Positions 1 through 10,475 of a DNA stretch of 64,000 nucleotides are shown in pieces. The stretch spans positions 1 through 64,000 of the forward strand of contig NZ_BARG01000083.1 of assembly GCF_000376565.1 (NCBI RefSeq). Reading direction: 5' to 3'. Source of the stretch: Streptomyces hokutonensis (GTDB lineage: Bacteria; Actinomycetota; Actinomycetes; Streptomycetales; Streptomycetaceae). Within the stretch, counting starts at the first letter, position 1. Each line of letters opens with the position of its first letter. Under the pieces are notes generated by a model that saw only the letters and a list, made by a program, of their open reading frames with translations, did not search any database and had not been told where the DNA came from. Made by a program: the position numbers and the translations under genes.

Positions 1-1
1 C

Positions 2-142
2 CCCGTTCACCACACGGTCTCCGCCGAGGACGACACCCCCGAGGACGACGACCCCGACCTCGACGAGTCGGCCCTCTCCGGCCACGAACTGATCGTGCGG
101 GAGCTGGGAGCAACGGTGATGGAGGAGTTCACCAACGAGTAG
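2..142 (+). CDS. dnaX: DNA polymerase III gamma/tau subunit, C-terminal end (partial)
   Basis: Only the last 46 codons are present; the gene enters from the left edge and ends at TAG 140-142. The residues are an acidic linker (EDDTPEDDDPDLDE) followed by GHELIVRELGATVMEEF. This tail resembles the C-terminus I recall for Streptomyces clamp-loader tau subunits, and in Streptomyces dnaX lies directly upstream of purD, as here. The conserved tail would correspond to the region that binds the polymerase alpha subunit, but none of the ATPase domain is visible. The assignment rests on synteny plus the tail and could be wrong if the upstream gene differs. Confidence 0.6.
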   Translation, partial: PVHHTVSAEDDTPEDDDPDLDESALSGHELIVRELGATVMEEFTNE

Positions 143-272
143 GGAGCGATCGGGCAGGGGCCCTTGTCGGCACTCCGACACCGCCCCGCACGATCACCCG
201 ACACCACCCCGTACGACTACCCCGGCACCGCCCCGGACCACCCCGCCCTCCCCGTGTCCTAGGCTGACCCCC

Positions 273-1526
<1,254 letters not shown>

Positions 1527-1558
1527 CCCCAAGCGCTCCCGCGCACCGATGAACCCCA

Positions 1559-1592
1559 CAGGCCCCGATCCCGTCTCAGGATTCGGGGCCTG
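1559..1592 (+). terminator. Hairpin terminator after purD
   Basis: A 10-bp perfect stem (CAGGCCCCGA / TCGGGGCCTG) with a 14-nt loop lies 33 nt after the purD stop. There is no clear U-tract, which is common for terminators in high-GC actinobacteria. Confidence 0.6.
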
Positions 1593-1818
1593 ATCCTTGC
1601 CCTCACCCTTGCCCTCCGTCATCCACCTTTCCCCTGAGCCATTCCATCGAGTGACCGATGCCCCATCCGGCTGACGGGGGCCGGGGCCCCAACTATGGTG
1701 CGGCGCAAGCGTTCCGGCACTTGGCCCACCGGCATTGCGATGTCAGTGGCGGGTGCCACAGTGGGGGAGTGAGCAACGCCAGCAGAGCGGGACAGCACGG
1801 AGGGGGTGAGGTCCGGTC

Positions 1819-3678
1819 GTGACCGGTATGGGTGTGGAGGCGGGCGCGCAGGCGGCGCGTTCCCGGGCCTTGGCCGTGCTGCGCATCCGCAGCCGCGCGC
1901 TGGCCGTCGCCCTGTTGCCCGCCGCCGTCGCGGTGATCCTGCTCGCCGGCGGTTCCACCGGCCATCTCGTGGGCCGGGGCTGGGACCTCGCCCGCTGGAT
2001 CATGGGCGTGACCGCGGTCCTCGTGCTGCTCGCGGCCGGCGCGATCGCGCTGGTCGTGGCGCGCTCCCGCCCAGCCGTGAGCCCTACGGTCGCGATCGCC
2101 GAGGAGTCGGCCCCCGACCTGTACCGCATGGTGCGCGACCTGGCCGACCGCCTCGACGTCCCCGCGCCCTCCGCGATAGCCCTCACCCCGGACTGCGACA
2201 GCTGGCTGGAGGACCGCACCCACCCGGCCCACGGCCCGCTCCCGCAGGAGGACCGCGACGAGATCACGGGCGTACGCGGCCTCACCCCGGCGCGCTCCCG
2301 TCGTACGGCGGCCTCGCCCGTCCTTGTCATCGGCTCCCCGTTCCTCTGGTGGATGCGGGTCGGTGAGCTGCGCGCGGTGCTGGCCCCGGTCGTCGCTGGT
2401 ACGGGACCCTCCGCGCACCCGGACATAGCCGCGGCCCGCCGTTTCGTACGGGGCCTGGACGCGGCGGTGGCCGTGGCCTCGGCGCCCCGTGGTCCCGTGT
2501 TCCGCTCGGTGCTCGCCGGTGTCGGCTGGGTGGCGCGGCTGCTGCTGCGCAGTTGCCGGGTGCACGCGGCCGAGATGGAGCGGGGGGTGGCCGCAGCCGC
2601 CGCCGAGCGTGCACAGGCTGTGGATTACGGACTGCGGATCGTCGCCCAGGAGCAGGTGGGACTGGCGTACGCGGGCTGGGACCGGCTGCTGACCCGGGTC
2701 GCGCTGCCCGCGTGGCGGATGGGCCGCTGGCCGTCCCGGCTGGACGCGGGCGTCGTCGCGGCGCTCACGGAGCTGTCCCGCCGGGACCGGCTGGCCGAGG
2801 GCTTCGCCTCCCGGCTCGGCGAGCGCCCCGCCTGCGACCTGCTCGAGGAGCCCGGCACGATCGACGAGGCGACCTCGCTGCTGGCCGCCCGCCTCTTCCA
2901 CGGCGGCCCGGCCGAGGCCGGTCCCGACTGGGCGCCGGTGGACTGGCAGGAGTACCCGGAGGAGGTCGTCGACCGCACCTGGCGCACCGACGCGGCCCGC
3001 CTCCACCGCGTCCTGGACACCCTCGGCGTCCGCCGGTCGCCCGACCCCGTCACCCCGCACCACGACGCCCCGACCCTGGCCCGGGTGGTGGACCACCTGA
3101 CGGACCCGGCGGCGGACGCCTCCGGCCGGTACGCGGAGTCGGACGCGGACGACGAGCGCTACGCGACCGGCCCGACCGTCACCACTCCCCCCACGGAGCC
3201 GGACACCGCCCCCCGCTCCCCAGAGCCCTACAAGGCAATGGCCGCCGACGACGACGAAGAGCTCGGCGAAAGCTGCTCGCCGCACAGCGCGGCCCTCGCC
3301 GCCGGGCTCACCGCGGAGCTGGCGCGCGAGGAGGCGGCGACCCCGGCGACCGGTTCGGCCCCGCCCGGGCAGGGGCCCGACGCCGCGCTCTGGGACGACG
3401 GCTCGCTGCCCCTCTTCCCGCTCCAACCGCCGCGCAGCGGACGGGAGTTGCTCGCCGATCACGTCACGGCGATGGTGTGCTGCGCCGCGATGGACACGGC
3501 CGGCGCGACTCCCGGCCTCGACTGGCTCGACGGCCCCACCCTGCTCGTCAACGGCACGAGAGCGGCCGACCTCGCCCCGAGGGTCCTCAGCCTCGTGGAG
3601 GACGGCGACCCGGCCCCGCTGCGGGCCTGGCTGATCGACCTGGGCATACGCCCGGAGAAGCCGGTACGCCTCGTCTGA
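1819..3678 (+). CDS. Membrane protein resembling an M48 peptidase that has lost its zinc site
   Basis: The 619-residue protein has two N-terminal membrane segments (about residues 31-48 and 58-79). A middle domain follows the layout of M48 peptidases: a segment like SPFLWWMRVGELRAVLAPV, an R-rich helix and a long alpha-helical C-terminal part. Where M48 members have HELGH this protein has PVVAGT, and the third zinc ligand in the EADxxA region is also not evident. It therefore looks catalytically dead. The last 200 residues are acidic and Ala/Pro-rich. A family relationship is my inference from pattern only. GTG 1819 follows GGAGGGGG with long spacing; ATG 1828 is an alternative start. It sits alone between purD and a dimethylformamidase-like gene, in what I recall as a conserved Streptomyces position. 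Confidence 0.7.
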   Translation: MTGMGVEAGAQAARSRALAVLRIRSRALAVALLPAAVAVILLAGGSTGHLVGRGWDLARWIMGVTAVLVLLAAGAIALVVARSRPAVSPTVAIAEESAPDLYRMVRDLADRLDVPAPSAIALTPDCDSWLEDRTHPAHGPLPQEDRDEITGVRGLTPARSRRTAASPVLVIGSPFLWWMRVGELRAVLAPVVAGTGPSAHPDIAAARRFVRGLDAAVAVASAPRGPVFRSVLAGVGWVARLLLRSCRVHAAEMERGVAAAAAERAQAVDYGLRIVAQEQVGLAYAGWDRLLTRVALPAWRMGRWPSRLDAGVVAALTELSRRDRLAEGFASRLGERPACDLLEEPGTIDEATSLLAARLFHGGPAEAGPDWAPVDWQEYPEEVVDRTWRTDAARLHRVLDTLGVRRSPDPVTPHHDAPTLARVVDHLTDPAADASGRYAESDADDERYATGPTVTTPPTEPDTAPRSPEPYKAMAADDDEELGESCSPHSAALAAGLTAELAREEAATPATGSAPPGQGPDAALWDDGSLPLFPLQPPRSGRELLADHVTAMVCCAAMDTAGATPGLDWLDGPTLLVNGTRAADLAPRVLSLVEDGDPAPLRAWLIDLGIRPEKPVRLV

Positions 3679-3877
3679 GGTCCCGCCCCACCACCCCTCA
3701 CGCGTATCGGAACCCAGAGCTCCACTTTTGGTCAATTCGCAACGACCAGTGACAGAGTGAGTGCTTAATGTGATGTGCTGGGGCCGATCCCGTGCGCCGT
3801 CCGGTATCGGGCAAAGGCATGCGGCATACGACAGTTGGGCGAAGAACCGGCACGGGGGCACGAGGGAGGGGAGCGAC

Positions 3878-5395
3878 ATGGGGTCGGAGCAGATCCGCCG
3901 CTGGGAGTCGGGAGCGCTGGCGCACGCCGTGACGGACCCCTTCGGACAGGGCCCGGTCCCGTGGCTCCGGGGCAGCGAGACCTACTTCGACGACACCGGT
4001 CACGTGGTCCCCTGGTACGTGGACCCGACCCCCGCCCGGACCCCGGCGCACGCCCCCGGCAGGAACACCCCCAAGGTCCCCGCCCCGCGCGCCTCCGCGT
4101 CCGGAGGCGGCCCGCGCTCGGCCGACGACGTGCGCCGCCAGATCAAGGGGTTCACCAACGCGAGCGCGGTCGCACCCGGCGAGGCCCTCGACTTCCATGT
4201 CACGGTCGACCCGCCCCAGGAGTTCGGCGTCGACATCTACCGAATCGGCCACTACGGCGGTGACGGCGCCGCCAAGATCACCACCAGCCCCCGTCTCTCG
4301 GGCATCGTCCAGCCCCCGCCGCTCACCGCCGACCGCACGGTCTCCTGCCACCACTGGTGGCTGTCCTGGCGGCTGCAGATCCCGAGCTACTGGAGCATCG
4401 GCGCCTACGTAGCCGTCCTCACCACCGCCGACGGCTACCGCTCCCACATCCCCTTCACGGTCCGCGACAACCACCCCGCCGACCTGCTGCTCCTCCTGCC
4501 GGACATCACCTGGCAGGCCTACAACCTCTACCCGGAGGACGGCCACACCGGCGCGAGTCTCTACCACGCCTGGGACGCCGACGGCCGGCTGCTCGGCGAG
4601 TCCGAGGCCGCGACCACGGTCTCCTTCGACCGCCCGTACGCGGGCGCGGGCCTGCCCCTGCACGTGGGCCACGCCTACGACTTCATCCGCTGGGCCGAGC
4701 GCTACGGCTACGACCTCGCCTACGCCGACCACCGCGATCTGCACGCGGGCCATGTCGACCCCACCCGTTACCGGGGGCTGGTCTTCCCGGGCCACGACGA
4801 GTACTGGTCGACCTCCATGCGCCGTACCGTCGAGCTGGCCCGCGAGCACGGCACGTCCCTCGTCTTCCTCTCCGCCAACACCATGTACTGGCAAGTGGAG
4901 TTGGCCCCTTCCCCGTCCGGTGTCCCCGACCGGCTGCTCACCTGCCGCAAGCGCCGGGGCCCGGGCCGCCCGGTGCTGTGGCGCGAAGTCGACCGCCCCG
5001 AACAGCAGTTGGTGGGCATCCAGTACGCCGGCCGGGTCCCGGAGCCGCATCCCCTGATCGTCCGCAACGCCGACCACTGGCTGTGGGAGGCGACCGGCAC
5101 CGCCGAGGGCGAGGGCATCGAGGGCCTGGTCGCGGGCGAGGCCGACCGGTACTTCCCGCGCACCCAGCTCCCCCCGCACGACGAGCGCATCCTGCTCGCC
5201 CACTCCCCGTACACGGACAACGAGGGCGCCCTCCGCCACCAGGAGACCTCCCTCTACCGCGCGCCGTCCGGCTCCCTCGTCTTCGCCTCCGGCACCTTCG
5301 CCTGGTCACCGGCCCTGGACCGCCCCGGCCACGTCGACGCCCGCGTCCAGCGCGCCACCGCCAACCTCCTGGACCGCATCTGCAAGCACGACTGA
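3878..5395 (+). CDS. N,N-dimethylformamidase beta-subunit-like protein
   Basis: The 505-residue protein resembles the large-subunit C-terminal domain of dimethylformamidase. Visible segments are an N-terminal beta-rich part (ALDFHVTVDPPQEFGVDIYR), DITWQAYNLYPEDGHTG, and a central HDEYWSTSMRRTVELA followed by SANTMYWQV. In the known amidase this domain carries a tyrosine-coordinated iron site; the Tyr/Glu-rich HDEYWS segment may be the counterpart here. ATG 3878 is preferred because it follows a strong GGGAGGGGAGCG ribosome site; in-frame codons further upstream lack one. No export signal is seen. Substrate is unknown. It is 70 nt upstream of purC but has no evident link to purine synthesis. 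Confidence 0.75.
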   Translation: MGSEQIRRWESGALAHAVTDPFGQGPVPWLRGSETYFDDTGHVVPWYVDPTPARTPAHAPGRNTPKVPAPRASASGGGPRSADDVRRQIKGFTNASAVAPGEALDFHVTVDPPQEFGVDIYRIGHYGGDGAAKITTSPRLSGIVQPPPLTADRTVSCHHWWLSWRLQIPSYWSIGAYVAVLTTADGYRSHIPFTVRDNHPADLLLLLPDITWQAYNLYPEDGHTGASLYHAWDADGRLLGESEAATTVSFDRPYAGAGLPLHVGHAYDFIRWAERYGYDLAYADHRDLHAGHVDPTRYRGLVFPGHDEYWSTSMRRTVELAREHGTSLVFLSANTMYWQVELAPSPSGVPDRLLTCRKRRGPGRPVLWREVDRPEQQLVGIQYAGRVPEPHPLIVRNADHWLWEATGTAEGEGIEGLVAGEADRYFPRTQLPPHDERILLAHSPYTDNEGALRHQETSLYRAPSGSLVFASGTFAWSPALDRPGHVDARVQRATANLLDRICKHD

Positions 5396-5465
5396 CCCCG
5401 TGACCGGAGGCCGGCCGCGCATACGGGACAATCGAGCCAGTTGGACAGACCCACTGGAGGAACCC

Positions 5466-6365
5466 GTGTCCGGATTCGTAGAAAAGCCCGAGCCGCTCCA
5501 GGTCCCGGGCCTGACGCACCTCCACACCGGCAAGGTGCGCGAGCTGTACCAGAACGAGGCGGGCGAACTCGTGATGGTCGCCAGCGACCGCCTGTCCGCC
5601 TACGACTGGGTGCTGCCGACCGAGATCCCGGACAAGGGCCGTGTCCTCACCCAGCTCTCCCTCTGGTGGTTCGACCAGCTCGCCGACCTGATCCCCAACC
5701 ACGTCCTCGGCACCGAACTCCCGCCCGGCGCCCCCGCCGACTGGGCCGGCCGCACCCTCATCTGCAAGTCCCTCCGCATGGTCCCGGTGGAGTGTGTGGC
5801 CCGCGGCTACCTCACCGGCTCCGGCCTGCTGGAGTACAACGCCTCCCGCACGGTCTGCGGCCTCGCCCTCCCCGAGGGCCTGGTCGACGGCAGCGAACTC
5901 CCCGCCCCGATCTTCACCCCGGCCACCAAGGCCGCCGTAGGGGAGCACGACGAGAACGTGTCGTACGAGGAGGTCGCCCGCCAGGTCGGCGCGGACACCG
6001 CCGCCCAGCTGCGCCAGGCGACCCTCGCGATCTACTCCCGCGCCCGGGACATCGCCCGCGAGCGGGGCATCATCCTCACGGACACCAAGTTCGAGTTCGG
6101 CTTCGACGGCGAGACCCTGATCGCCGCCGACGAGGTCCTCACCCCGGACTCCTCCCGGTTCTGGCCGGCCGAGGAGTGGGAGCCGGGGCACGCGCAGCCG
6201 TCGTACGACAAGCAGTTCGTGCGCGACTGGCTGACCGGGCCGGAGTCCGGCTGGGACCGCAAGAGCGAGCAGCCTCCGCCGCCGCTGCCGCAGCAGGTCG
6301 TGGACGCGACCCGCGCGAAGTACATCGAGGCGTACGAGCGCCTGACGGGCCAGAGCTGGAGCTAG
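5466..6365 (+). CDS. purC: Phosphoribosylaminoimidazole-succinocarboxamide synthase
   Basis: PurC condenses CAIR with aspartate using ATP to give SAICAR. The 299-residue product has the family signatures: the N-terminal HTGKVRELY (substrate and ATP loop), RLSAYDWVLP, the PVECVARGYLTGSG block near residues 105-118, and DTKFEFGFDGETLIAADEVLTPDSSRFWP, the last two being diagnostic. The start is GTG 5466, 5 nt after GGAGG; a longer reading frame upstream lacks a ribosome site and family similarity. It is followed by a strong terminator. Confidence 0.97.
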   Translation: MSGFVEKPEPLQVPGLTHLHTGKVRELYQNEAGELVMVASDRLSAYDWVLPTEIPDKGRVLTQLSLWWFDQLADLIPNHVLGTELPPGAPADWAGRTLICKSLRMVPVECVARGYLTGSGLLEYNASRTVCGLALPEGLVDGSELPAPIFTPATKAAVGEHDENVSYEEVARQVGADTAAQLRQATLAIYSRARDIARERGIILTDTKFEFGFDGETLIAADEVLTPDSSRFWPAEEWEPGHAQPSYDKQFVRDWLTGPESGWDRKSEQPPPPLPQQVVDATRAKYIEAYERLTGQSWS

Positions 6366-6389
6366 CCGCCAAAAAACGGGGCACGAAAA

Positions 6390-6415
6390 AACCCCGGTCC
6401 ACCCGGACCGGGGTT
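6390..6415. terminator. Bidirectional terminator between purC and tRNA-Gly
   Basis: An 11-bp perfect stem (AACCCCGGTCC / GGACCGGGGTT) with a 4-nt loop lies between convergent purC and tRNA-Gly. The run of A just left of the stem gives a U-tract for minus-strand transcripts, so it probably ends the tRNA unit and purC both. Confidence 0.8.
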
Positions 6416-6421
6416 CTTACT

Positions 6422-6497
6422 TGGAGCGGACGACCAGGTTCGAACTGGCGACCTCAACCTTGGCAAGGTTGCGCTCTACCAACTGAGCTACGTCCGC
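6422..6497 (-). tRNA. tRNA-Gly (anticodon GCC)
   Basis: Read on the minus strand it folds into a full cloverleaf with acceptor GCGGACG/CGTCCGC, anticodon loop TTGCCAA (GCC) and T-loop TTCGAAC. The 3' CCA is encoded (TGG at 6422-6424). It is identical over all 76 nt to the copy at 10476-10551. Confidence 0.97.
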
Positions 6498-6520
6498 GCT
6501 GCGCCGTGGCGCGAGAGCAA

Positions 6521-7138
6521 CTATACCCAACCTCGCTCGCGTGCGAGACGCACTGCCGTATGACGGTTCTCGGCACCGAGTTTCGAGGCGGCCGAGGAGA
6601 GATAGTTCCGTACGGTCCCCTGGGACAGCGCGGCCCGATCGGCGATCTCCGCGACCGGCGCCCCGTCGGCGGCCAGTTCCAGGACCTCGGCCTCGCGCGC
6701 GGTCAGCGGGGAGTCCCCGGCGGAGATGGCGTCGGCGGCCAACTCCGGGTCGACGTACCGCTGTCCGGCATGCACCGTACGGATGATCTCCGCGAGCCGC
6801 TGCGCGCTCACCGTCTTCGGCACGAACCCCCGCACCCCCGCCGCGAGCGCCCGCTTCAGATGCCCGGGCCGCCCGTGCCCGGTCACGATCAACACCTGGC
6901 AGTCAGGCAGTTCGGCCCGCAGCGATGTGGCGACCTTCACACCGTCCGCCCCCGGCATCTCCAGATCCAGTACGGCCACATCGGGCCGATGCGCCCGCGC
7001 CATGGCCAACGCCTCGGGCCCGGTCGCCGCCTCCGCGACCACCAACAAATCGTCCTCAAGCCCGAGCAACGCGGCCAGCGCCCCCCGAATCAGATGCTCA
7101 TCATCGGCGAGCAGCAGCCGTACGACGTCGGCGGTCAT
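6521..7138 (-). CDS. LuxR-family response regulator (DesR-like)
   Basis: A 205-residue DNA-binding response regulator. The receiver domain (about residues 1-120) has the acidic pair ADDE, phospho-acceptor D58 in VLDLEMPG and K108 in VPKT. The C-terminal LuxR-type helix-turn-helix (about 140-205) begins LTAREAEVLELAADG. ATG 7138 gives the canonical N-terminus; a longer frame to 7339 adds only low-complexity Arg/Pro residues. Downstream in the same direction as the histidine kinase at 7326-8621 and the ABC transporter genes, it is the likely output of that sensor. It may regulate the transporter, as DesK/R-type systems commonly do next to ABC exporters. Confidence 0.93.
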   Translation of the reverse strand: MTADVVRLLLADDEHLIRGALAALLGLEDDLLVVAEAATGPEALAMARAHRPDVAVLDLEMPGADGVKVATSLRAELPDCQVLIVTGHGRPGHLKRALAAGVRGFVPKTVSAQRLAEIIRTVHAGQRYVDPELAADAISAGDSPLTAREAEVLELAADGAPVAEIADRAALSQGTVRNYLSSAASKLGAENRHTAVRLARERGWV

Positions 7139-7325
7139 GACGCGACTCCGGTGACGGGGGTGGTGGCGGGCAGCGGGCGGGCGGTGAACCGGCGAGCTGC
7201 GGGCGCCGGGCGGGTGGTGACTCCGCGCGCGGCCGACGGCGGGCGAACGTCGCCCCGGCCTGCGGCGGACAGCGAGCCCACCATGACTCCGCTCGCGCAC
7301 ACCGCCGGCCGCCCGGCGATCCCGG

Positions 7326-8621
7326 TCACGACCCGACACCCCCCGCCACCGCCGGCAGCGGCACAGTCGCCCTCACCCGGAACCGGTCGTCGTCCACAGT
7401 CCCCGCCTCCAGCTCCCCGCCGACCGCGCTCAGCCTCTCCCGCAGCCCGACCAGCCCCGCCCCACCGCCGCCGGAACCGATACCCCCACCGACGGAACCG
7501 GTACTCCCGCCACTGTCCCCGACACCCCCGCCGACCGCCGTCGCCCCGTCGTTCTCCACCGTCAGCACCACGTTCCCCTCCGCCACCCGGACCGCGACCG
7601 CGCAGCGTCCCGCGTTGCCGTGGCGCAGGACGTTGGTGGTCGCCTCGCGGACCACCCAGCCGAGGGCCGACTGGACCTCGGACGGTAGCCCCGCCGCCTG
7701 CCCGGTCACCTCGCACTCGATGCCCGCGGCGGTCAACACGCCCTGCGCACCGGCGAGTTCGACGTCGAGCGCGGCCTCGCGATAGCCCCGTACGACATCG
7801 CGTACCTCCCGTTGCGACTCGCGGGCGATCCGCTGCACCTCGATCATCTGGTCCACGGCCTCGGCCCGCCCGCGCCGTGCGAGCTGTACCGCGAGTTCGC
7901 TCTTCAGCGCGATCACCGACAGGTTGCGGCCCATGACGTCGTGCAGGTCGCGCCCGAACCGGAGCCGTTCCTCGGCGACGGCGAGCCGGGCCCGGGTCTC
8001 GCGGGCCTCGTCGAGTTCGTAGACGGCGTCGAGGAGCCAGACGGAGAAGACAGCGGTGAAGGCGAGACCACCGCCCGCGATGAGGACGATGAACGCGGTG
8101 ACGAGCGCGGTCGCGGCGGCCACACCGAGCGCGAGCTGCAGGACCAGCGTTCCGCCGACCACGCCCGCCACCACCGCGAGGACCTGCCGCAGACCACGCA
8201 CCCCGAGCGTCAGCGTGCCGGTGCCGAAGCTCAGCACGCCCACCAGGAGCGTGGTCGCGGCGGCCTGCGCCTGGTCGTCGTCGTGACCCCGCTCCCCCAG
8301 GACGACCGCGACGAGGGCGATCAGCGCGGTCACCGCCCCGAGGAACCACAGCAGCCGTACGGGCTGTGCCCGCAGGTCGCGCGTCCAGTCGAGCGCCCGG
8401 GAGGCGGTGGCGGAACAGAGCAGCGCGTGCACGGTCACGAGCACCGCCATCCAGCTCGCGGCATCCGTCCCGACCTGTGCGAACAGCGGCAGCCCGACCG
8501 CCGCGACCTCGATCAGCGCGAAGAAGTGGAACGACCACCGGGTGTACGTCTCGACCTTCGCGGGCGTGGTCTTCCGCCCCCACCAGCCGCCGGAGCCGCG
8601 CGTGCTGCCAGATGTCCGCAT
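7326..8621 (-). CDS. Membrane sensor histidine kinase (DesK-like)
   Basis: A 431-residue kinase with roughly six membrane helices in the first 195 residues. A HisKA_3 dimerisation box with phospho-accepting H227 (RDLHDVMGRNLS) and a C-terminal HATPase follow (N-box EATTNVLRHG, G-box GLVGLRERL). Between the N-box and G-box there is a Gly/Ser-rich stretch (GGGVGDSGGSTGSVGGGIGSGG) that looks like a flexible lid insertion. The start ATG 8621 gives the usual Trp/Tyr-rich N-terminus. It lies 20 nt after the permease gene, so it is probably transcribed with it. A 187-nt non-coding gap separates it from its response regulator. Confidence 0.92.
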   Translation of the reverse strand: MRTSGSTRGSGGWWGRKTTPAKVETYTRWSFHFFALIEVAAVGLPLFAQVGTDAASWMAVLVTVHALLCSATASRALDWTRDLRAQPVRLLWFLGAVTALIALVAVVLGERGHDDDQAQAAATTLLVGVLSFGTGTLTLGVRGLRQVLAVVAGVVGGTLVLQLALGVAAATALVTAFIVLIAGGGLAFTAVFSVWLLDAVYELDEARETRARLAVAEERLRFGRDLHDVMGRNLSVIALKSELAVQLARRGRAEAVDQMIEVQRIARESQREVRDVVRGYREAALDVELAGAQGVLTAAGIECEVTGQAAGLPSEVQSALGWVVREATTNVLRHGNAGRCAVAVRVAEGNVVLTVENDGATAVGGGVGDSGGSTGSVGGGIGSGGGGAGLVGLRERLSAVGGELEAGTVDDDRFRVRATVPLPAVAGGVGS

Positions 8622-8641
8622 GATCCGGTGCTCTCCGTACG

Positions 8642-9418
8642 TCAGCGCCGCGGTTCCCAGCGGAACCACCGCCGTACAGCAAACACCGCGAGGACGGTCC
8701 AGGCCAGAGCGGTCAGGACGGCGGTCAGCGCGTCGTAGGCGGACAGGTCGCCGGTCCAGCCGCCGCCGATCAGCCGGATCGCGGGGGAGAGGGGGAGGAA
8801 CCGGCAGACGTCGGCGACCCGGTCGGACAGGAGCTGGAGCGGGACGATGATCCCGGAGCCCATCATGGACACCAGCACCACCGGCAGCGCGGTCACCTGC
8901 GCGCTCTCCGCCGTCCTGGTCACACTCGCCGTGAGAGCCGCCAGCGCGGCGCACAGGACGAGGCCGAACAGCAGCCCCAGGAAGGCGAGTTGGGGTATCG
9001 CGGGCGCCCCGGCGTCCAGCAGCAGCACACAGGCCGCGGCCAGCAGCACGGACTGCACGAACCCGAGGCAAACCGCCGGGAGCGCGGTCCCGGCGAGGAT
9101 CTCGGAGTCGCCGAGCTCCCCGGTGCGCAGCCGCTTGAGGACGAGTTCCTCCCGGCGCGCGACGAAGGCGCTGACGAGGGACGAGTAGACGGCGAAGAGC
9201 AGCGAGAAACCGATCGCGGCGGTCAGCATGACGGAGCCGACCGACAGTCCCTCCCCCTTCAGATCCATCTGGTCGATCGCGGGCCGCACACTGAACGGCA
9301 GCGCCAGCGGCACGAACAGCGCCGTGACCACCGCGTTCCGGTTCCGCCCGAGCAGGCTCAGCTCGGCCCGCCCGAGCGCCCGCATCCGCCCCGCCGGAGT
9401 GGTCGCCACGGCGTTCAT
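8642..9418 (-). CDS. ABC-2 type transporter permease
   Basis: The 258-residue product has an N-terminal cytosolic segment and six hydrophobic helices, the layout of ABC-2 exporter permeases. The ATG at 9418 overlaps the ATPase stop codon (ATGA), indicating translational coupling. It forms the membrane part of an exporter with the upstream ATPase. The substrate is unknown; the pairing with a DesK/R-type two-component system suggests an export system responding to membrane or antibiotic stress, which is inference. Confidence 0.9.
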   Translation of the reverse strand: MNAVATTPAGRMRALGRAELSLLGRNRNAVVTALFVPLALPFSVRPAIDQMDLKGEGLSVGSVMLTAAIGFSLLFAVYSSLVSAFVARREELVLKRLRTGELGDSEILAGTALPAVCLGFVQSVLLAAACVLLLDAGAPAIPQLAFLGLLFGLVLCAALAALTASVTRTAESAQVTALPVVLVSMMGSGIIVPLQLLSDRVADVCRFLPLSPAIRLIGGGWTGDLSAYDALTAVLTALAWTVLAVFAVRRWFRWEPRR

Positions 9419-10353
9419 ACGGCCACCTCCTGCTCCCGCGCGATCCCCAGGAACGCCTCCTCCAGCGAGGCCGACCGCATCTCCAGCCGCCGCAGCTCGA
9501 TCCCCGCCCGCTCGGCCCACACCAACACACCGGTGGCCGCCCGCTGCAACTCGTGCGTCCGCAGCCGTACGACCCTCCCGTCCACCTCGTGCCCGACGAC
9601 CCCCAGTTCGCCGAGCGGCGGCAGGTCCCCCACGAAGTACCCGGCGGGCAGTTCGAAGGAGATCCGCGAGGGCCGCCCCGCCGTCACCTCGGCCGGAGTG
9701 CCGGTGACCGCGATCCGCCCCTCGCTCATGATCGCGAGCCGGTCGGCGAGCCCCTCGGCCTCCTCCAGGTAGTGCGTGGTCAGCAGCACGGTCGTCCCGC
9801 CGTCGCGCAGCGCCCGCACCAACTCCCAGGTGTCCCGGCGCCCTTCGGCGTCCAGACCGGTCGTCGGCTCGTCGAGGAACAGCACCTCGGGCTCCCCGAG
9901 CAGCGCGAGCGCGAGATCGAGCCGCCGCCGCTCACCCCCGGACAACTGCTTCACCCGTACGGCGGCCCGCCGCTCAAGCCCGACCAGCGCGAGCGCCTCC
10001 GCCACCGGCCGCGCCCCGCTCGTGCAGCCGGCCCACATCCGCGCGGTCTCGGCGACGGTCAGCTCGGACGGAAAGCCGCCCTCCTGGAGCATCACCCCGG
10101 TCCGCGGCCGTACGGCGGCCCGCTCGGTGTGGGGATCGTGGCCGAGGACCCGCACCCGGCCGCCGGACGGCGCCGCGAGCCCCTCCAGCACCTCGACGGT
10201 CGAGGTCTTGCCGGCGCCGTTGGTGCCGAGCAGAGCGAAGACCTCTCCGCGCCGCACGGAGAATGTGATCCCCCGCACAGCCTCGAACCCGCCCCCGTAC
10301 ACACGGCGTAGGTCGGTGACCTCAATCACGTGTTCGTGTTCGTTGGTGTCCAT
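9415..10353 (-). CDS. ABC transporter ATP-binding protein
   Basis: A 312-residue ATPase with Walker A at residues 43-50 (GTNGAGKT), the signature LSGGERRRLDLA, Walker B VLFLDEPTTGLD and the H-loop TTHYLEEAE. The ~90-residue C-terminal extension is typical of DrrA/NatA-like drug and lipid exporters. First gene of the minus-strand order ATPase-permease-kinase-regulator; the ATG at 10353 lies in a 90-nt gap after a tRNA-Gly terminator where its promoter must be. Confidence 0.94.
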   Translation of the reverse strand: MDTNEHEHVIEVTDLRRVYGGGFEAVRGITFSVRRGEVFALLGTNGAGKTSTVEVLEGLAAPSGGRVRVLGHDPHTERAAVRPRTGVMLQEGGFPSELTVAETARMWAGCTSGARPVAEALALVGLERRAAVRVKQLSGGERRRLDLALALLGEPEVLFLDEPTTGLDAEGRRDTWELVRALRDGGTTVLLTTHYLEEAEGLADRLAIMSEGRIAVTGTPAEVTAGRPSRISFELPAGYFVGDLPPLGELGVVGHEVDGRVVRLRTHELQRAATGVLVWAERAGIELRRLEMRSASLEEAFLGIAREQEVAV

Positions 10354-10443
10354 GGCTCCAGCGTCCCGGCGGCGGAGGCGCGGCGGCAGTGTCCGGTGTC
10401 ATCACTCGGCATGACAAATGTCAGACGGACGCCAGGTACGGCA

Positions 10444-10472
10444 AAAGCCCCGGTCCAGTGGACCGGGGCTTT
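10444..10472. terminator. Terminator downstream of the second tRNA-Gly(GCC)
   Basis: A 13-bp perfect stem (AAAGCCCCGGTCC / GGACCGGGGCTTT) with a 3-nt loop lies just 3' of the minus-strand tRNA. It shares the CCCCGGTCC core with the hairpin at 6390-6415 next to the other tRNA copy. Confidence 0.8.
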
Positions 10473-10475
10473 CTC

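Noticed and set aside
7139..7325. N-terminal extension of the response regulator towards 7339
   Set aside because: The added residues are Arg/Pro/Ser low complexity, and the receiver domain begins normally at ATG 7138.
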